Origin: Devosia sp.
GTDB taxonomy: Bacteria; Pseudomonadota; Alphaproteobacteria; Rhizobiales; Devosiaceae
Direction of reading: 5' to 3'
Length of the DNA: 64,000 bases
Assembly: GCA_015234425.1 (NCBI GenBank)
Contig: JADGNE010000054.1
Coordinates: 62,001-126,000 of the forward strand
Numbering within the stretch: position 1 is the stretch's first letter; every line of letters starts with the position of its first letter. Below the pieces are notes generated by a model. It searched no databases, had not been told where the DNA came from, and saw nothing but the letters and a program-made list of their open reading frames with translations. Positions 19,335 through 27,223 of this stretch are shown piece after piece. Made by a program: the position numbers and the translations under genes.

Positions 19335-21053
19335 TTAGGCAATGCTGCGGTTCTGCGGCGCTTCGGGCGGCTGCACCGGCTTGAGCGCGGGCTTGATCTT
19401 GAGCAGCTCCTGCGTCGGTCCGAATGAGCGCATGCGCCCGTCGGCCAGGATCAGCGACTTTTCGGCGAGGCTGACGAGGCTCATCTTGTGGCTGACGAAG
19501 AGGATCGTCTTGCCGCGGCCCTTGAGCTCCTGGATGATCTGGAACAGGGCTTCTTCACCCTCGCTATCCAGATTGGCATTGGGCTCGTCGAGGATGATGA
19601 GTGCCGGGTCGCCGTAGAGCGCACGGGCGAGACCAATGCGCTGGCGCTGGCCGCCCGAGAGCGAACGACCGCCCACACCGATCTGCGTGTCGTAGCCATC
19701 CGGAAGGTTCTGGATCATCTGGTGGACGCGCGCCTGCTGGGCAGCGGCGAGAACGTCCTCGTCCTTGGCACCCACCTGGAAGCGCGAGATGTTCTCGGAA
19801 ACGCTGCCGTTGAAGAGCTCGACCGACTGGGGCAGATAGCCCAGATGCTTGCCGAGCATGTCCGGATCCCAATGCTGCAGTTCTGCACCATCAAGACGGA
19901 TGCTGCCGGCTGCAGCGGGCCAGATGCCGACCAATGCGCGCATCAGGCTCGACTTGCCGGCGCCACTCGGGCCGACGAGAGCCACGGCCTCACCGGGCAC
20001 GGCTTCAAAGCTCACGCCCTGCAACAGCGGGGTGCGGGCCGTCGGCGGCACTACGGCCAGATTGCTGACCGAGAGATTGCCGGTCGGTGCAGGCAGCTGG
20101 GTCTTGTCTTCTTCGCCCGGCACCTGGGTAAAGATCTGCGACAGGCGCGAATAGGCCTGGCGGGCGCCAACGAACTGCTTCCACTGGCCCACGACCTGGT
20201 CGACCGGCTGCAAGGCGCGGCCCATCAGGATCGAACAGGCGATCATCGAGCCGGGCGAGATTTCGCCTTCGAGCACCAGATAGGCGCCGACGCCGAGGAT
20301 GAGGGTCTGCAGGCCCATGCGGACGAATTTGGAAACCGACTGGATGGCGCCGGCGCTGTCGCTGGCCTCGGCCTGCTTTTCCAGCATGCCGCGGTGCATG
20401 TCGTGCCAGCGGCTGCGCAGGCTGCTTTCCATGCCTAGGGCGCGGATGGCTTCAATATTCTGCAGCGTGGTTGTCGCAAAATGCTGGGCCGACTGGCCAA
20501 GGCCGGACGCTTCGTTGAGCGTCTTCTTGGTCATGAACTCATTGGCGATGGCGAGGGCGAAAACGATGATCGCACCGGCCAGAGCCACATAGCCCACCAT
20601 CGGGTGGAACATGAAACAAACGAAAATAAAGATCGGCACCCACGGCACGTCGCAGATGGCGATGAGGCCTGAGCCGGTCAGGAACTCGCGGAGGCGATCG
20701 ACGTCGCCGAGGACGAACTCGGACTTGCCGTTCGGCTGGCGAATGGTGGTGGTCACGACGCGGTTGAACAGCGCCTTGGCGATCATCTCGTCAAATCGCA
20801 GGCCGGCGCGAACCAGGACGCGAGAGCGGACCCATTCGAGCAGCGCGTAAATCGCAAGACCGGCGAGCGCGATCACGGTGATCATCACCAGCGTCGTCTC
20901 GCTGCGGCTCTGCAGCACGCGGTCATAAACCTGCAGCATGTAGATCGGCGAGATGAACATCAGCAGATTGATGGCGATGCTGAAGATAACCGTCGCCAAC
21001 AGAATGGTCCGGTAGGTTTTCAGCGCCGCTTTGAACGGATTTATTGTCGACAT
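19335..21053 (-). CDS. type I secretion ABC exporter (PrtD/RsaD-like)
   Basis: A 572-residue half-transporter with six helices (about 15-310) and a C-terminal ATPase. Walker A is GPSGAGKSS near 367, the signature LSGGQRQRIGLARAL near 471, Walker B LIILDEPNANLD near 493. It lacks a C39 peptidase domain, so the cargo keeps its leader and uses a C-terminal signal, as for RTX and S-layer proteins. It is the first gene of a two-gene operon with the HlyD-like adaptor. Upstream, 316 nt away, is a copy of the TTACTGTAC motif. Confidence 0.94.
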   Translation of the reverse strand: MSTINPFKAALKTYRTILLATVIFSIAINLLMFISPIYMLQVYDRVLQSRSETTLVMITVIALAGLAIYALLEWVRSRVLVRAGLRFDEMIAKALFNRVVTTTIRQPNGKSEFVLGDVDRLREFLTGSGLIAICDVPWVPIFIFVCFMFHPMVGYVALAGAIIVFALAIANEFMTKKTLNEASGLGQSAQHFATTTLQNIEAIRALGMESSLRSRWHDMHRGMLEKQAEASDSAGAIQSVSKFVRMGLQTLILGVGAYLVLEGEISPGSMIACSILMGRALQPVDQVVGQWKQFVGARQAYSRLSQIFTQVPGEEDKTQLPAPTGNLSVSNLAVVPPTARTPLLQGVSFEAVPGEAVALVGPSGAGKSSLMRALVGIWPAAAGSIRLDGAELQHWDPDMLGKHLGYLPQSVELFNGSVSENISRFQVGAKDEDVLAAAQQARVHQMIQNLPDGYDTQIGVGGRSLSGGQRQRIGLARALYGDPALIILDEPNANLDSEGEEALFQIIQELKGRGKTILFVSHKMSLVSLAEKSLILADGRMRSFGPTQELLKIKPALKPVQPPEAPQNRSIA

Positions 21054-21499
21054 ATTTGTGCTTTCAGTCTCACGCTGATCGCCGGACCTCGGTTGGGCAG
21101 CGCCCGATCAAACGCCCCGGCTCGGAGCGAATGAGGCGACGCCCTAGGGTCCCAATACAGCAATTTTGTGCCCTTATAGCAGTGAGCATCGGAATTGGCA
21201 TCACAAAGCGGCGAATTGATCGCTGCGTTGTGAGAATATTTGGCGTGAGTATTTGCCAAGACGAGGTCCAGGCCCGCCCGGCCTTGCAGCTCTATAGGCG
21301 TGTCTGGAAAAGTCAGTGCCGACCGATTGCCCCCATCGTGCGCAGGGTCACACCGTCCCTGCACATATTTTACTGTACATTATTCACATTAAATTTGCGT
21401 TGTCGGCCTCGCTCGGAGCGCGCGCGGCGATTTGCAATCCCTTCTGGCGCTTGATAGGCAGGACAGACTGTTTTGTTCTCTTCTTCGCAAAGCCTGGTC
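21054..21499. promoter_or_regulatory. divergent control region of exporter and sapC genes
   Basis: A 446-nt gene-free stretch between two divergent surface-layer units. It contains TTTACTGTAC at 21369-21378 within an AT-rich patch (about 21366-21395), the same motif found upstream of the XRE and surface-protein genes. A short minus-strand open frame at 21041-21364 has no ribosome site or recognisable family and I leave it out. I could not place a convincing -35/-10 pair. Confidence 0.45.
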
Positions 21500-22309
21500 A
21501 TGACCGAGACAATCTCCCCTATCCGCGCCGCCACTCATTCCGACCGTTCCTGGCGGCCAAGTTCGGGCTATGGCTTTGCGGCTAGCTCGATCATTGCCCC
21601 GATCGCTGGCGAAGAACTGGCCCATGCCGCCACCCAGTTCGCACTGGCGTTTCTGGAAGGCGAAAAGCCCGCTCTGGTCACCCTGCTTGGCCTGCGGCCG
21701 CAGCAGAACCTTTATGTCGGCCCTGAAGGGCAGTGGCTTGGCCAATATGTCCCGGCCGTGCTGCGCGGCTATCCCTTCAAGCTGATGCCGGCTGAGAACA
21801 ACCAGTTCGCTCTTGGCTATGACGAAGGCAGCGGCCTTTTGGCAGGCGCGGGTGAAGCCGAAGCCTTCTTTGATGATGAAGGCAAGCCGACTGAGCGCAT
21901 CCAGCAGATTCTTCAGTTCCTGATCGGCGTCCACAAGGGCGTGGAGGCCATCGGCCGTGCCGGCGCCAAGCTTGCCGCCCATGATCTGCTCGAGCCCTGG
22001 CCGCTCAAGGTTCGCGACGGCGATACTGAAATTCCGGTCAATGGCCTCCTGCGTGTCAACGAAGCCAAGCTCGGCAGTCTCGATGACGCGGCCTTCCTTG
22101 AGCTGCGCAGCGGCGGTGTGCTGGCCGTGGCCTATGCCCAGCTTCTGTCGATGACCAATATGGCCAATCTGGGCAAGCTGGCGCAGCTGCACGCGCAGCA
22201 CGCCGCCGTGTCGGCCAAGCGTGAAGCCGAAATCGAATCGATGTTCCAGCCGATCCAGGCCGAGGACGAGATCGATTGGGACGCCATGCTCAACGACACC
22301 AAGGACTGA
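21500..22309 (+). CDS. SapC family protein (S-layer associated)
   Basis: A 269-residue protein of the SapC family (PF07277), named after the surface-layer locus of Campylobacter fetus; its biochemical role is unknown. Diagnostic segments are FAASSIIAPIAGEELAHAA near 23-41, ALVTLLGLRPQQNLYV near 54-69, GQWLGQYVPAVLRGYPFKL near 74-92 and FALGYDEGSGLL near 98-109. No signal peptide or membrane helix is apparent. I start at ATG 21500; an in-frame TTG at 21473 is possible. It is divergent from the type I exporter and 31 nt upstream of an unknown gene. In alphaproteobacteria SapC genes often sit near type I secreted repetitive proteins, which agrees with this locus. Confidence 0.88.
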   Translation: MTETISPIRAATHSDRSWRPSSGYGFAASSIIAPIAGEELAHAATQFALAFLEGEKPALVTLLGLRPQQNLYVGPEGQWLGQYVPAVLRGYPFKLMPAENNQFALGYDEGSGLLAGAGEAEAFFDDEGKPTERIQQILQFLIGVHKGVEAIGRAGAKLAAHDLLEPWPLKVRDGDTEIPVNGLLRVNEAKLGSLDDAAFLELRSGGVLAVAYAQLLSMTNMANLGKLAQLHAQHAAVSAKREAEIESMFQPIQAEDEIDWDAMLNDTKD

Positions 22310-22340
22310 CTTTTATCCGGGCCCGGAGCGCGCTGCAGAT

Positions 22341-22874
22341 ATGACCGACACCACTCAGCCAGCTCCCGCTGCGGGGCAAGTCTCGCTTGGCTACAGCGCC
22401 CGCGAGGATCGATTGGTTCTCTGGCTTGGCACAGGCGAGGAGGCGAAAATGCTCTTCGTCACCCGCCGGCTGTGCGCCCTCTTAATCAACGGACTGGTGG
22501 GCGTGCTCGCGCGCTCCAGCCCGACGGCGGCCCATGCGCCGGCCGAATTGCGCAATGATGTGGTGCTGATGGAGCATCAGGGCGCCATGGCCGCGTCCAG
22601 CGTTGGCCCGGCTGATGCCGACACGCTACCGCCGATTTCCGGCGATGCGCCGCCACCCATGCTGGTGGAGACGGTCAATATCACGACAACGCCCAGCGAC
22701 TTCCGCCTGGTGTTCCGGCCTTCGCCGCAGGGCGATGGTCCGGCGATCACCCTGTCGCGGTCAGACCTGCACATGGTGCTCGAAATGCTCAAGCGCCAGT
22801 CGGAACTGGCGCAGTGGAGCCTGCCGGTAGATTCGGGTTGGCTCGCCGCCTCGGGGCAGGTGACGGTAAACTAG
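22341..22874 (+). CDS. unknown protein co-transcribed with sapC
   Basis: A 177-residue soluble protein I do not recognise. The first ~50 residues (SLGYSAREDRLVLWLGTGEEAKMLFVTRRL) alternate hydrophobic and charged positions like a beta-sheet core. The middle is Ala/Pro-rich and likely disordered (about 65-100). The last ~70 residues return to a folded pattern (LVETVNITTTPSDFRLVFRP, then LHMVLEMLKRQSEL). No export signal. It lies 31 nt after the SapC-family gene on the same strand, so it is likely a functional partner. Its stop codon overlaps the stop of the convergent receiver gene. Confidence 0.75.
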   Translation: MTDTTQPAPAAGQVSLGYSAREDRLVLWLGTGEEAKMLFVTRRLCALLINGLVGVLARSSPTAAHAPAELRNDVVLMEHQGAMAASSVGPADADTLPPISGDAPPPMLVETVNITTTPSDFRLVFRPSPQGDGPAITLSRSDLHMVLEMLKRQSELAQWSLPVDSGWLAASGQVTVN

Positions 22875-23386
22875 CGCTCGGTGGCGTCCGGGCCGTCCGG
22901 CGGGTCGCCGCGCTGGTCGGGCGTGCCGATGTCGATGGTCCGGCGCCGGCGGTCAGGGCCGGCATAATCTGGCGCGATCACAAAATCCCGCGGCTTCAGG
23001 TCCAGGCTGGCAATGCGCGCCTGCAGGTCCGCCGCCGAAAATGGCTTGCGCAGGAACTCGTTGACCCCGGCGTCGCGCGCCTCGCTGATCGAGCGGACAT
23101 CCGGCGCTGCCGAAATCATGATGATGGGCGTAAAGCGATTGGGGTGGGTTGCATCACTGCGCAGCTTGCGCACCGTCTCCAGCGGGCCTTTGGCGCCCAT
23201 GGTCTCGTCGATCACGATCAACGCATAGCTGCGACGGAGGAGGGCGGCGTTGAACGCGCGAGCTTCTGAGGCCTCGGTCACCATCTGGTGTCCGAAGCCG
23301 CGCAGCATCGCCGCGATCAGGGCGCCCATGTTCTGTGTCGGGTCGGCGATCAGTACGCCATGCTTGACGATTGTGGACTGCGCCAT
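22871..23386 (-). CDS. single-domain response regulator (CheY-like receiver)
   Basis: A 171-residue protein with a receiver domain at residues ~8-130 and a basic, proline-rich tail (GPDRRRRTIDIG) of unknown role. The phospho-acceptor is the Asp in YALIVIDETMG; the conserved Lys is in FLRKPFSA. The first acidic pocket reads VLIADPTQN, so only one of the two usual acidic residues is present. No DNA-binding output domain. I start at ATG 23386; GGGGGA is 7 nt upstream, and an ATG six bases earlier is too close to it. No histidine kinase is nearby, so its partner is unknown. Confidence 0.85.
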   Translation of the reverse strand: MAQSTIVKHGVLIADPTQNMGALIAAMLRGFGHQMVTEASEARAFNAALLRRSYALIVIDETMGAKGPLETVRKLRSDATHPNRFTPIIMISAAPDVRSISEARDAGVNEFLRKPFSAADLQARIASLDLKPRDFVIAPDYAGPDRRRRTIDIGTPDQRGDPPDGPDATER

Positions 23387-23495
23387 TTCCATTCCCCCTT
23401 GCCCGCATTCCATGTTAGGGGACAAGCCTGACCCCGGGGTTAATCCACCGGATCTGCCCAAGTGGAAAAGGGTGAAATCTATTGTGCTGCACGCG

Positions 23496-23524
23496 TTGAC
23501 AGGGCAGGCCGTTTTCCATATGAA
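23496..23524 (+). promoter_or_regulatory. sigma-70-type promoter of rpmJ
   Basis: TTGACA (23496-23501) and TATGAA (23519-23524) separated by 17 nt, 55 nt before the L36 start codon. A near-consensus housekeeping promoter. Confidence 0.75.
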
Positions 23525-23578
23525 GGGCGCAGTTTCCGGGCGCCTTGGCGCCCCTTTTGTTTGACTGAGGAACTGACG

Positions 23579-23704
23579 ATGAAGATCACCAACTCGCTGA
23601 AGGCGTTGATGACGCGCCACCGCGCGAACAAGCTCGTCCGCCGTCGCGGTCGTGTGTATATCATCAACAAGGTCGACAAGCGCTTCAAGGCCCGCCAGGG
23701 CTAA
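23579..23704 (+). CDS. rpmJ: 50S ribosomal protein L36, zinc-independent form
   Basis: A 41-residue basic protein of the large ribosomal subunit. [15 protein letters not shown] at the start and KRFKARQG at the end are the family pattern. It has none of the four zinc-binding Cys/His ligands of the other L36 form, the usual state in alphaproteobacteria. ATG 23579 has GAGGAA upstream. It has its own strong promoter and an intrinsic terminator, so it is monocistronic. Confidence 0.96.
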   Translation: MKITNSLKALMTRHRANKLVRRRGRVYIINKVDKRFKARQG

Positions 23705-23726
23705 GCGACCTGTCACCAGGACTTTG

Positions 23727-23760
23727 AAAGGCCCGCACATGTTGCGGGCCTTTTCTTTTT
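23727..23760 (+). terminator. rpmJ terminator
   Basis: Stem GGCCCGCA/TGCGGGCC with a CATGT loop followed by TTTTCTTTTT, 22 nt after the L36 stop codon. Confidence 0.92.
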
Positions 23761-23802
23761 AGGCTGTCGTTTTCTCCCAGGCGCAGCGACGCTGCCCAAA
23801 AG

Positions 23803-23834
23803 AAAACTCCCGGACCTTTCGAGCCGGGAGTTTT
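23803..23834 (-). terminator. pyruvate kinase operon terminator
   Basis: Stem AAAACTCCCGG/CCGGGAGTTTT just beyond the minus-strand pyk stop; read on the minus strand it ends in TTTTCTTTT. Confidence 0.85.
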
Positions 23835-23860
23835 CGTCATTCAGGATGGTGCAGGTTGGC

Positions 23861-25300
23861 TCAGCTCGAGCCGGCGCCGTCCTGGCGCACAAAGGCGATG
23901 CGCAGCATATTGGTGGCGCCTGGAGTGCCCAGCGGCACGCCAGCGGTGATGGCGATGCGGTCGCCGGGGCGGGCAAAGCCTTCCTGGTAGGCGATGACGC
24001 AGGCGCGATCGACCATGTCTTCAAGGTTCACCGCGTCTTCGGTCTGCACGCAATGGATGCCCCACACCACCGACAGGCGGCGGATGGTACGCAGATTGGG
24101 CGAGAGCGCGATGATCGGCTTGCTCGGCCGCTCGCGGGCGGCGCGGATACCGGTGGAGCCGGATGCCGTGTAGGTGACGATGGCAGCCAGATCGAGCGTC
24201 TCGGCGACCTGGCGGGTCGCCGCCGAAATGGCGTCAGCGGCCGTGGCCTCGGGCTCGGTCTGGGCGGCACGGATAATGCCGCGGTAATTGGCGTCGTTCT
24301 CGACCGCCACGGCCACCTTGTTCATGGTGGCGACGGCTTCGACCGGGAACTGGCCCGAAGCGCTCTCGGCCGACAGCATGACGGCGTCTGCGCCTTCAAA
24401 GACGGCGATGGAGACGTCCGACACTTCGGCGCGGGTCGGCACCGGAGCGGTGATCATCGATTCCAGCATCTGGGTGGCGACGACCACCGGCTTGCCGTAG
24501 CGACGGCACATGCGGATCATGCGCTTCTGCAGGCCCGGCACGGTTTCGAGCGGCAGCTCGACGCCCAGATCGCCACGCGCCACCATGATGGCGTCGGAGA
24601 GCTTTACGATCTCCTCGAGACGATCGATCGCCTGCGGCTTTTCGATCTTGGCCATGACGCCGGCGCGACCCTGAACGATCTTGCGCACGTCGATAATGTC
24701 TTCGGGGCGCTGCACGAAGCTCAGAGCGATCCAGTCCGCTTCAGCGGCAAGGCCGGCGAGCAGGTCGGCGTGATCCTTTTCCGTCAGCGCGCCCGTCGGC
24801 AGCAGCGTATCGGGAAGGGAGACGCCCTTCTTGTCGGAAAGCTTGCCGCCATAGACCACTTCGGTCTCGATGGCGCCATTGCCGACCTTGGTCGCGCGCA
24901 GGTGCAGCTTGCCGTCGTCGAGCAGCAGGCGATCGCCGACCGACACGCTCTCGATGATTTCGGGATGGGGCAGGTAGACGCGTTCGGCATTGCCGTTGTC
25001 GTCATTATTGCTGTCGAGGGTGAATTTCTGCCCGGCAACGAGATTGACCGCGCCCTCGGCGAACTTCCACACCCGGAGCTTGGGACCCTGAAGGTCGACC
25101 AGGATCCCGAGCGGGTGGTTCAGCCGCGCCTCGACAGCGCGGATGCGCTCGACGGTCTGGCGCATGAGGTCATGGCTGGCATGGCTCATGTTGATGCGGA
25201 ACACGTCTGCACCAGCCCTTGCCAGTTCCTCAATCATCTTCTCGTCGTGGCTGGCAGGCCCGAGGGTGGCGAGGATCTTTGCGCGTCTGATCCGTCTCAT
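23861..25300 (-). CDS. pyk: pyruvate kinase
   Basis: Glycolytic enzyme that converts phosphoenolpyruvate and ADP to pyruvate and ATP. The 479-residue product is full length. The N-terminal barrel starts RRAKILATLGPAS; the phosphoryl-transfer Lys is in VMAKIEKPQA near 214, and the metal/substrate loop MVARGDLGVELP is near 237-248. The B domain lies at about 70-165 and the C-terminal regulatory domain at about 340-470. The ATG at 25300 overlaps the DUF1036 stop (ATGA), a pairing I know from many alphaproteobacteria. Confidence 0.97.
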   Translation of the reverse strand: MRRIRRAKILATLGPASHDEKMIEELARAGADVFRINMSHASHDLMRQTVERIRAVEARLNHPLGILVDLQGPKLRVWKFAEGAVNLVAGQKFTLDSNNDDNGNAERVYLPHPEIIESVSVGDRLLLDDGKLHLRATKVGNGAIETEVVYGGKLSDKKGVSLPDTLLPTGALTEKDHADLLAGLAAEADWIALSFVQRPEDIIDVRKIVQGRAGVMAKIEKPQAIDRLEEIVKLSDAIMVARGDLGVELPLETVPGLQKRMIRMCRRYGKPVVVATQMLESMITAPVPTRAEVSDVSIAVFEGADAVMLSAESASGQFPVEAVATMNKVAVAVENDANYRGIIRAAQTEPEATAADAISAATRQVAETLDLAAIVTYTASGSTGIRAARERPSKPIIALSPNLRTIRRLSVVWGIHCVQTEDAVNLEDMVDRACVIAYQEGFARPGDRIAITAGVPLGTPGATNMLRIAFVRQDGAGSS

Positions 25301-25878
25301 TGCGTTTCCGTATCTTGAGTTCTTGGAGGCGGGGGCGGGGGTAACGGAACCGTCTGGTCGACATCCTCATCGGTGTCGATCAGAAAGGCCGGCTCTTCGA
25401 GATCTTCTCCGCCCTCCGGCCCAACAATACTTGGTGCTCCCGCACTTTCGGTGAGCTGCAAAGTCCAGTCGGTACGGTTTTGGGTATCGATTTCAAAGAA
25501 CCCAGTGCGCTCATAGCCCCGCGCGAGGCAATCCTCAACCCCGAATATTGTGAAGGTTTCGTCACGGGTGCACATGAACACCTGGCCGTCCCAGGCGCCG
25601 CCGCCAATATCATCCACAGCATAGAGATAGTAAAAGCGCTTCTGCAGGTCCCCCTGATAGAGAACTCGACAGTCGCCGGGTGGCGTTTGCCACCAGCCCT
25701 CGCTCATCCAGCCGCGTTCGGCGCGGTATCCCAGCGCAACGGAAACCAGATTGGCGGTCTCGTTACAGATGCGCAATTCGGCATGGGCTGGAGTGGAAAA
25801 TGCCAGGAAGCCGCCAAGCGTGGCGGTCATCAGGGCAAGGCTTGGGCGCAGAGAAAGCACGAGCGAGCCGCATTTCAT
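25297..25878 (-). CDS. DUF1036 family secreted protein
   Basis: A 193-residue exported protein of unknown function. The signal peptide (about 1-32, cleavage after AHA) is followed by a compact DUF1036 domain (about 33-145) with paired Cys: LRICNETANLVSVALGY, GDCRVLYQ, FMCTRDETFTIFG and EDCLARGYERTGFFE. A Glu/Asp- and Pro-rich tail ends the protein (VPLPPPPPPR). I start at ATG 25878, which leads directly into a signal peptide; the 45-nt longer reading does not. It is coupled to pyk by ATGA. Confidence 0.88.
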   Translation of the reverse strand: MKCGSLVLSLRPSLALMTATLGGFLAFSTPAHAELRICNETANLVSVALGYRAERGWMSEGWWQTPPGDCRVLYQGDLQKRFYYLYAVDDIGGGAWDGQVFMCTRDETFTIFGVEDCLARGYERTGFFEIDTQNRTDWTLQLTESAGAPSIVGPEGGEDLEEPAFLIDTDEDVDQTVPLPPPPPPRTQDTETQ

Positions 25879-26060
25879 TGGAAGATTGCCTTTCGTTTGA
25901 AACGAAGCGGAAGACAAGGTCAATGGCTAAGGGGCCGATTTGACGGAATTGCGAACGGCAGGGCAGCGATGCGCCGGGGATATGGGGGATAGAACCACAA
26001 GACACTTGAACGGGCGCGCTGCATAGGGTTGAAACGGGGCCAGAACAAAAGAGGTATACA

Positions 26061-26312
26061 ATGGCCGTCGAAGACAGCGTCGCCCAGGACCAGCTCCGGG
26101 CCTTCATCGAACGTATCGAACGCATGGAAGAAGAGAAGGCAGCGATCGCCGCCGATATCAAGGAAATCTACGCCGAAGCCAAGGGCAACGGTTTTGACAC
26201 CAAGATCCTGCGCAAGATCGTGACCATCCGCAAGCAGGATGCCAATGAGCGCATGGAGCAGGAAGCCCTGCTCGAGCTCTACATGTCCGCCCTCGGCATG
26301 GTCGAAGGCTGA
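26061..26312 (+). CDS. gapR: GapR-like nucleoid-associated protein (DUF2312)
   Basis: An 83-residue, almost wholly helical protein. The conserved core [23 protein letters not shown] and the [13 protein letters not shown] stretch match GapR of Caulobacter (UPF0335), a tetrameric clamp that binds overtwisted DNA ahead of polymerases and helps topoisomerases. ATG 26061 follows AGAGG. It stands alone, as it usually does. Confidence 0.93.
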   Translation: MAVEDSVAQDQLRAFIERIERMEEEKAAIAADIKEIYAEAKGNGFDTKILRKIVTIRKQDANERMEQEALLELYMSALGMVEG

Positions 26313-26385
26313 TCGCTAGATCCAGCAAATATTGCTCTTGATCCCGGGAGGGGCGGCGGCGCCCCTTCCCAGGCGCTGAACCGGC

Positions 26386-26598
26386 TCAGCGCTGGGATTC
26401 AAGGATGACGATGGGAAGCATGGAAACATCGGCTCCGCGCCCATATCCTGCAAGCTCCCAGGAAATCCCCGCATCCTGCAATTGACGCCGATCGAGCCCC
26501 CTGGGTAGCCGCGGTTTGCGCCGAATGCCCAATATGGTTCGGACGTGATGCACGATCGCCCAAGGGGCGCGTGCGGGCTGTGTGATGGCTATGCTCAT
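26386..26598 (-). CDS. small DUF1127-like protein
   Basis: A 70-residue basic protein. The C-terminal half (LDRRQLQDAGISWELAGYGRG) resembles the DUF1127 motif in which a short Arg-rich helix ends in D-x-G-(I/L); the N-terminal half is a hydrophobic helix. ATG 26598 has AAGGA 7 nt upstream, which favours it over the longer reading from 26646. DUF1127 proteins in alphaproteobacteria affect RNA turnover and phosphate/carbon physiology, but the match is weak and function is unknown. Confidence 0.6.
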   Translation of the reverse strand: MSIAITQPARAPWAIVHHVRTILGIRRKPRLPRGLDRRQLQDAGISWELAGYGRGADVSMLPIVILESQR

Positions 26599-26872
26599 GA
26601 TCCGGTCCTTCTCCACGGGCCAGATGCATTGTTCGCACCCTCCCATCAGGCGCAGGCGGAAGTTTTTGCGTGCATGCCTCGCTGAGCCGGAACTTTTTGC
26701 GCCTAAATCGCGCGGGAAACTGCTCCTGATAAAAACACCCGGCGGGCCCCAGATGGCGCCGGCCGGGCGGAAGTTGAGTCAGTCAGGGACCCACCCCGCC
26801 AATAAAAGCCGAGGTCAGTCGCAGTCTTTAGATCAGGCTCGGGCCCGCCTGTGTTGGAAACATCTGCGTATA

Positions 26873-27223
26873 TCAGGCCGCCATGGCATCGGCGGCGACC
26901 ATCTGTCGGGCGACCTGCCAGACGAGATTATGGCCGGACATGGATTTGGCCAGGAAATAATCAGCGATCTGCCAAAGCTCGGGCGCGATCTCGACGTTCC
27001 GGCCGCCCTTCTCGTGCAGTGTCACCATGCCCATGGCTTGCAGATCAGTGAGCAGGTTCCTGACATGCGTGCGGGACGTGTAGGTCCGCTCGGCGACGCT
27101 CTGGTAAGAGAGGGAAGCGCGCTGGCGATCGCCGCTCTCATCTGCGCTCAGCATATAGAAGAACACGATCTTCATCGCATCCTGACGCAGCAGCACAGCC
27201 ATGATCGGGTCGGTTGGCATCAT
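26873..27223 (-). CDS. C-terminal part of a frameshifted winged-helix regulator
   Basis: A 116-residue frame containing a winged-helix-like segment (YQSVAERTYTSRTHVRNLLTDLQAMGMVTLHEKGG). Its ATG overlaps the stop of the upstream frame (27220). The same frame stays open and protein-like for another ~35 codons upstream (PERDDYLPAL ... NYGGAYEV). The two frames therefore look like one gene split by a missing base in the CTTTCCCC run at 27323-27330. If the split is real, this part could still be made by re-initiation at ATGATG. Confidence 0.55.
   Translation of the reverse strand: MMPTDPIMAVLLRQDAMKIVFFYMLSADESGDRQRASLSYQSVAERTYTSRTHVRNLLTDLQAMGMVTLHEKGGRNVEIAPELWQIADYFLAKSMSGHNLVWQVARQMVAADAMAA

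Noticed and set aside
21041-21364. A short minus-strand frame between the exporter and sapC genes.
   Set aside because: No ribosome site, overlaps the exporter start, mixed composition; better read as control region.
26346-26372. GC-rich hairpin after gapR.
   Set aside because: The stem has a bulge and no T-run follows; support is too weak to list as a terminator.
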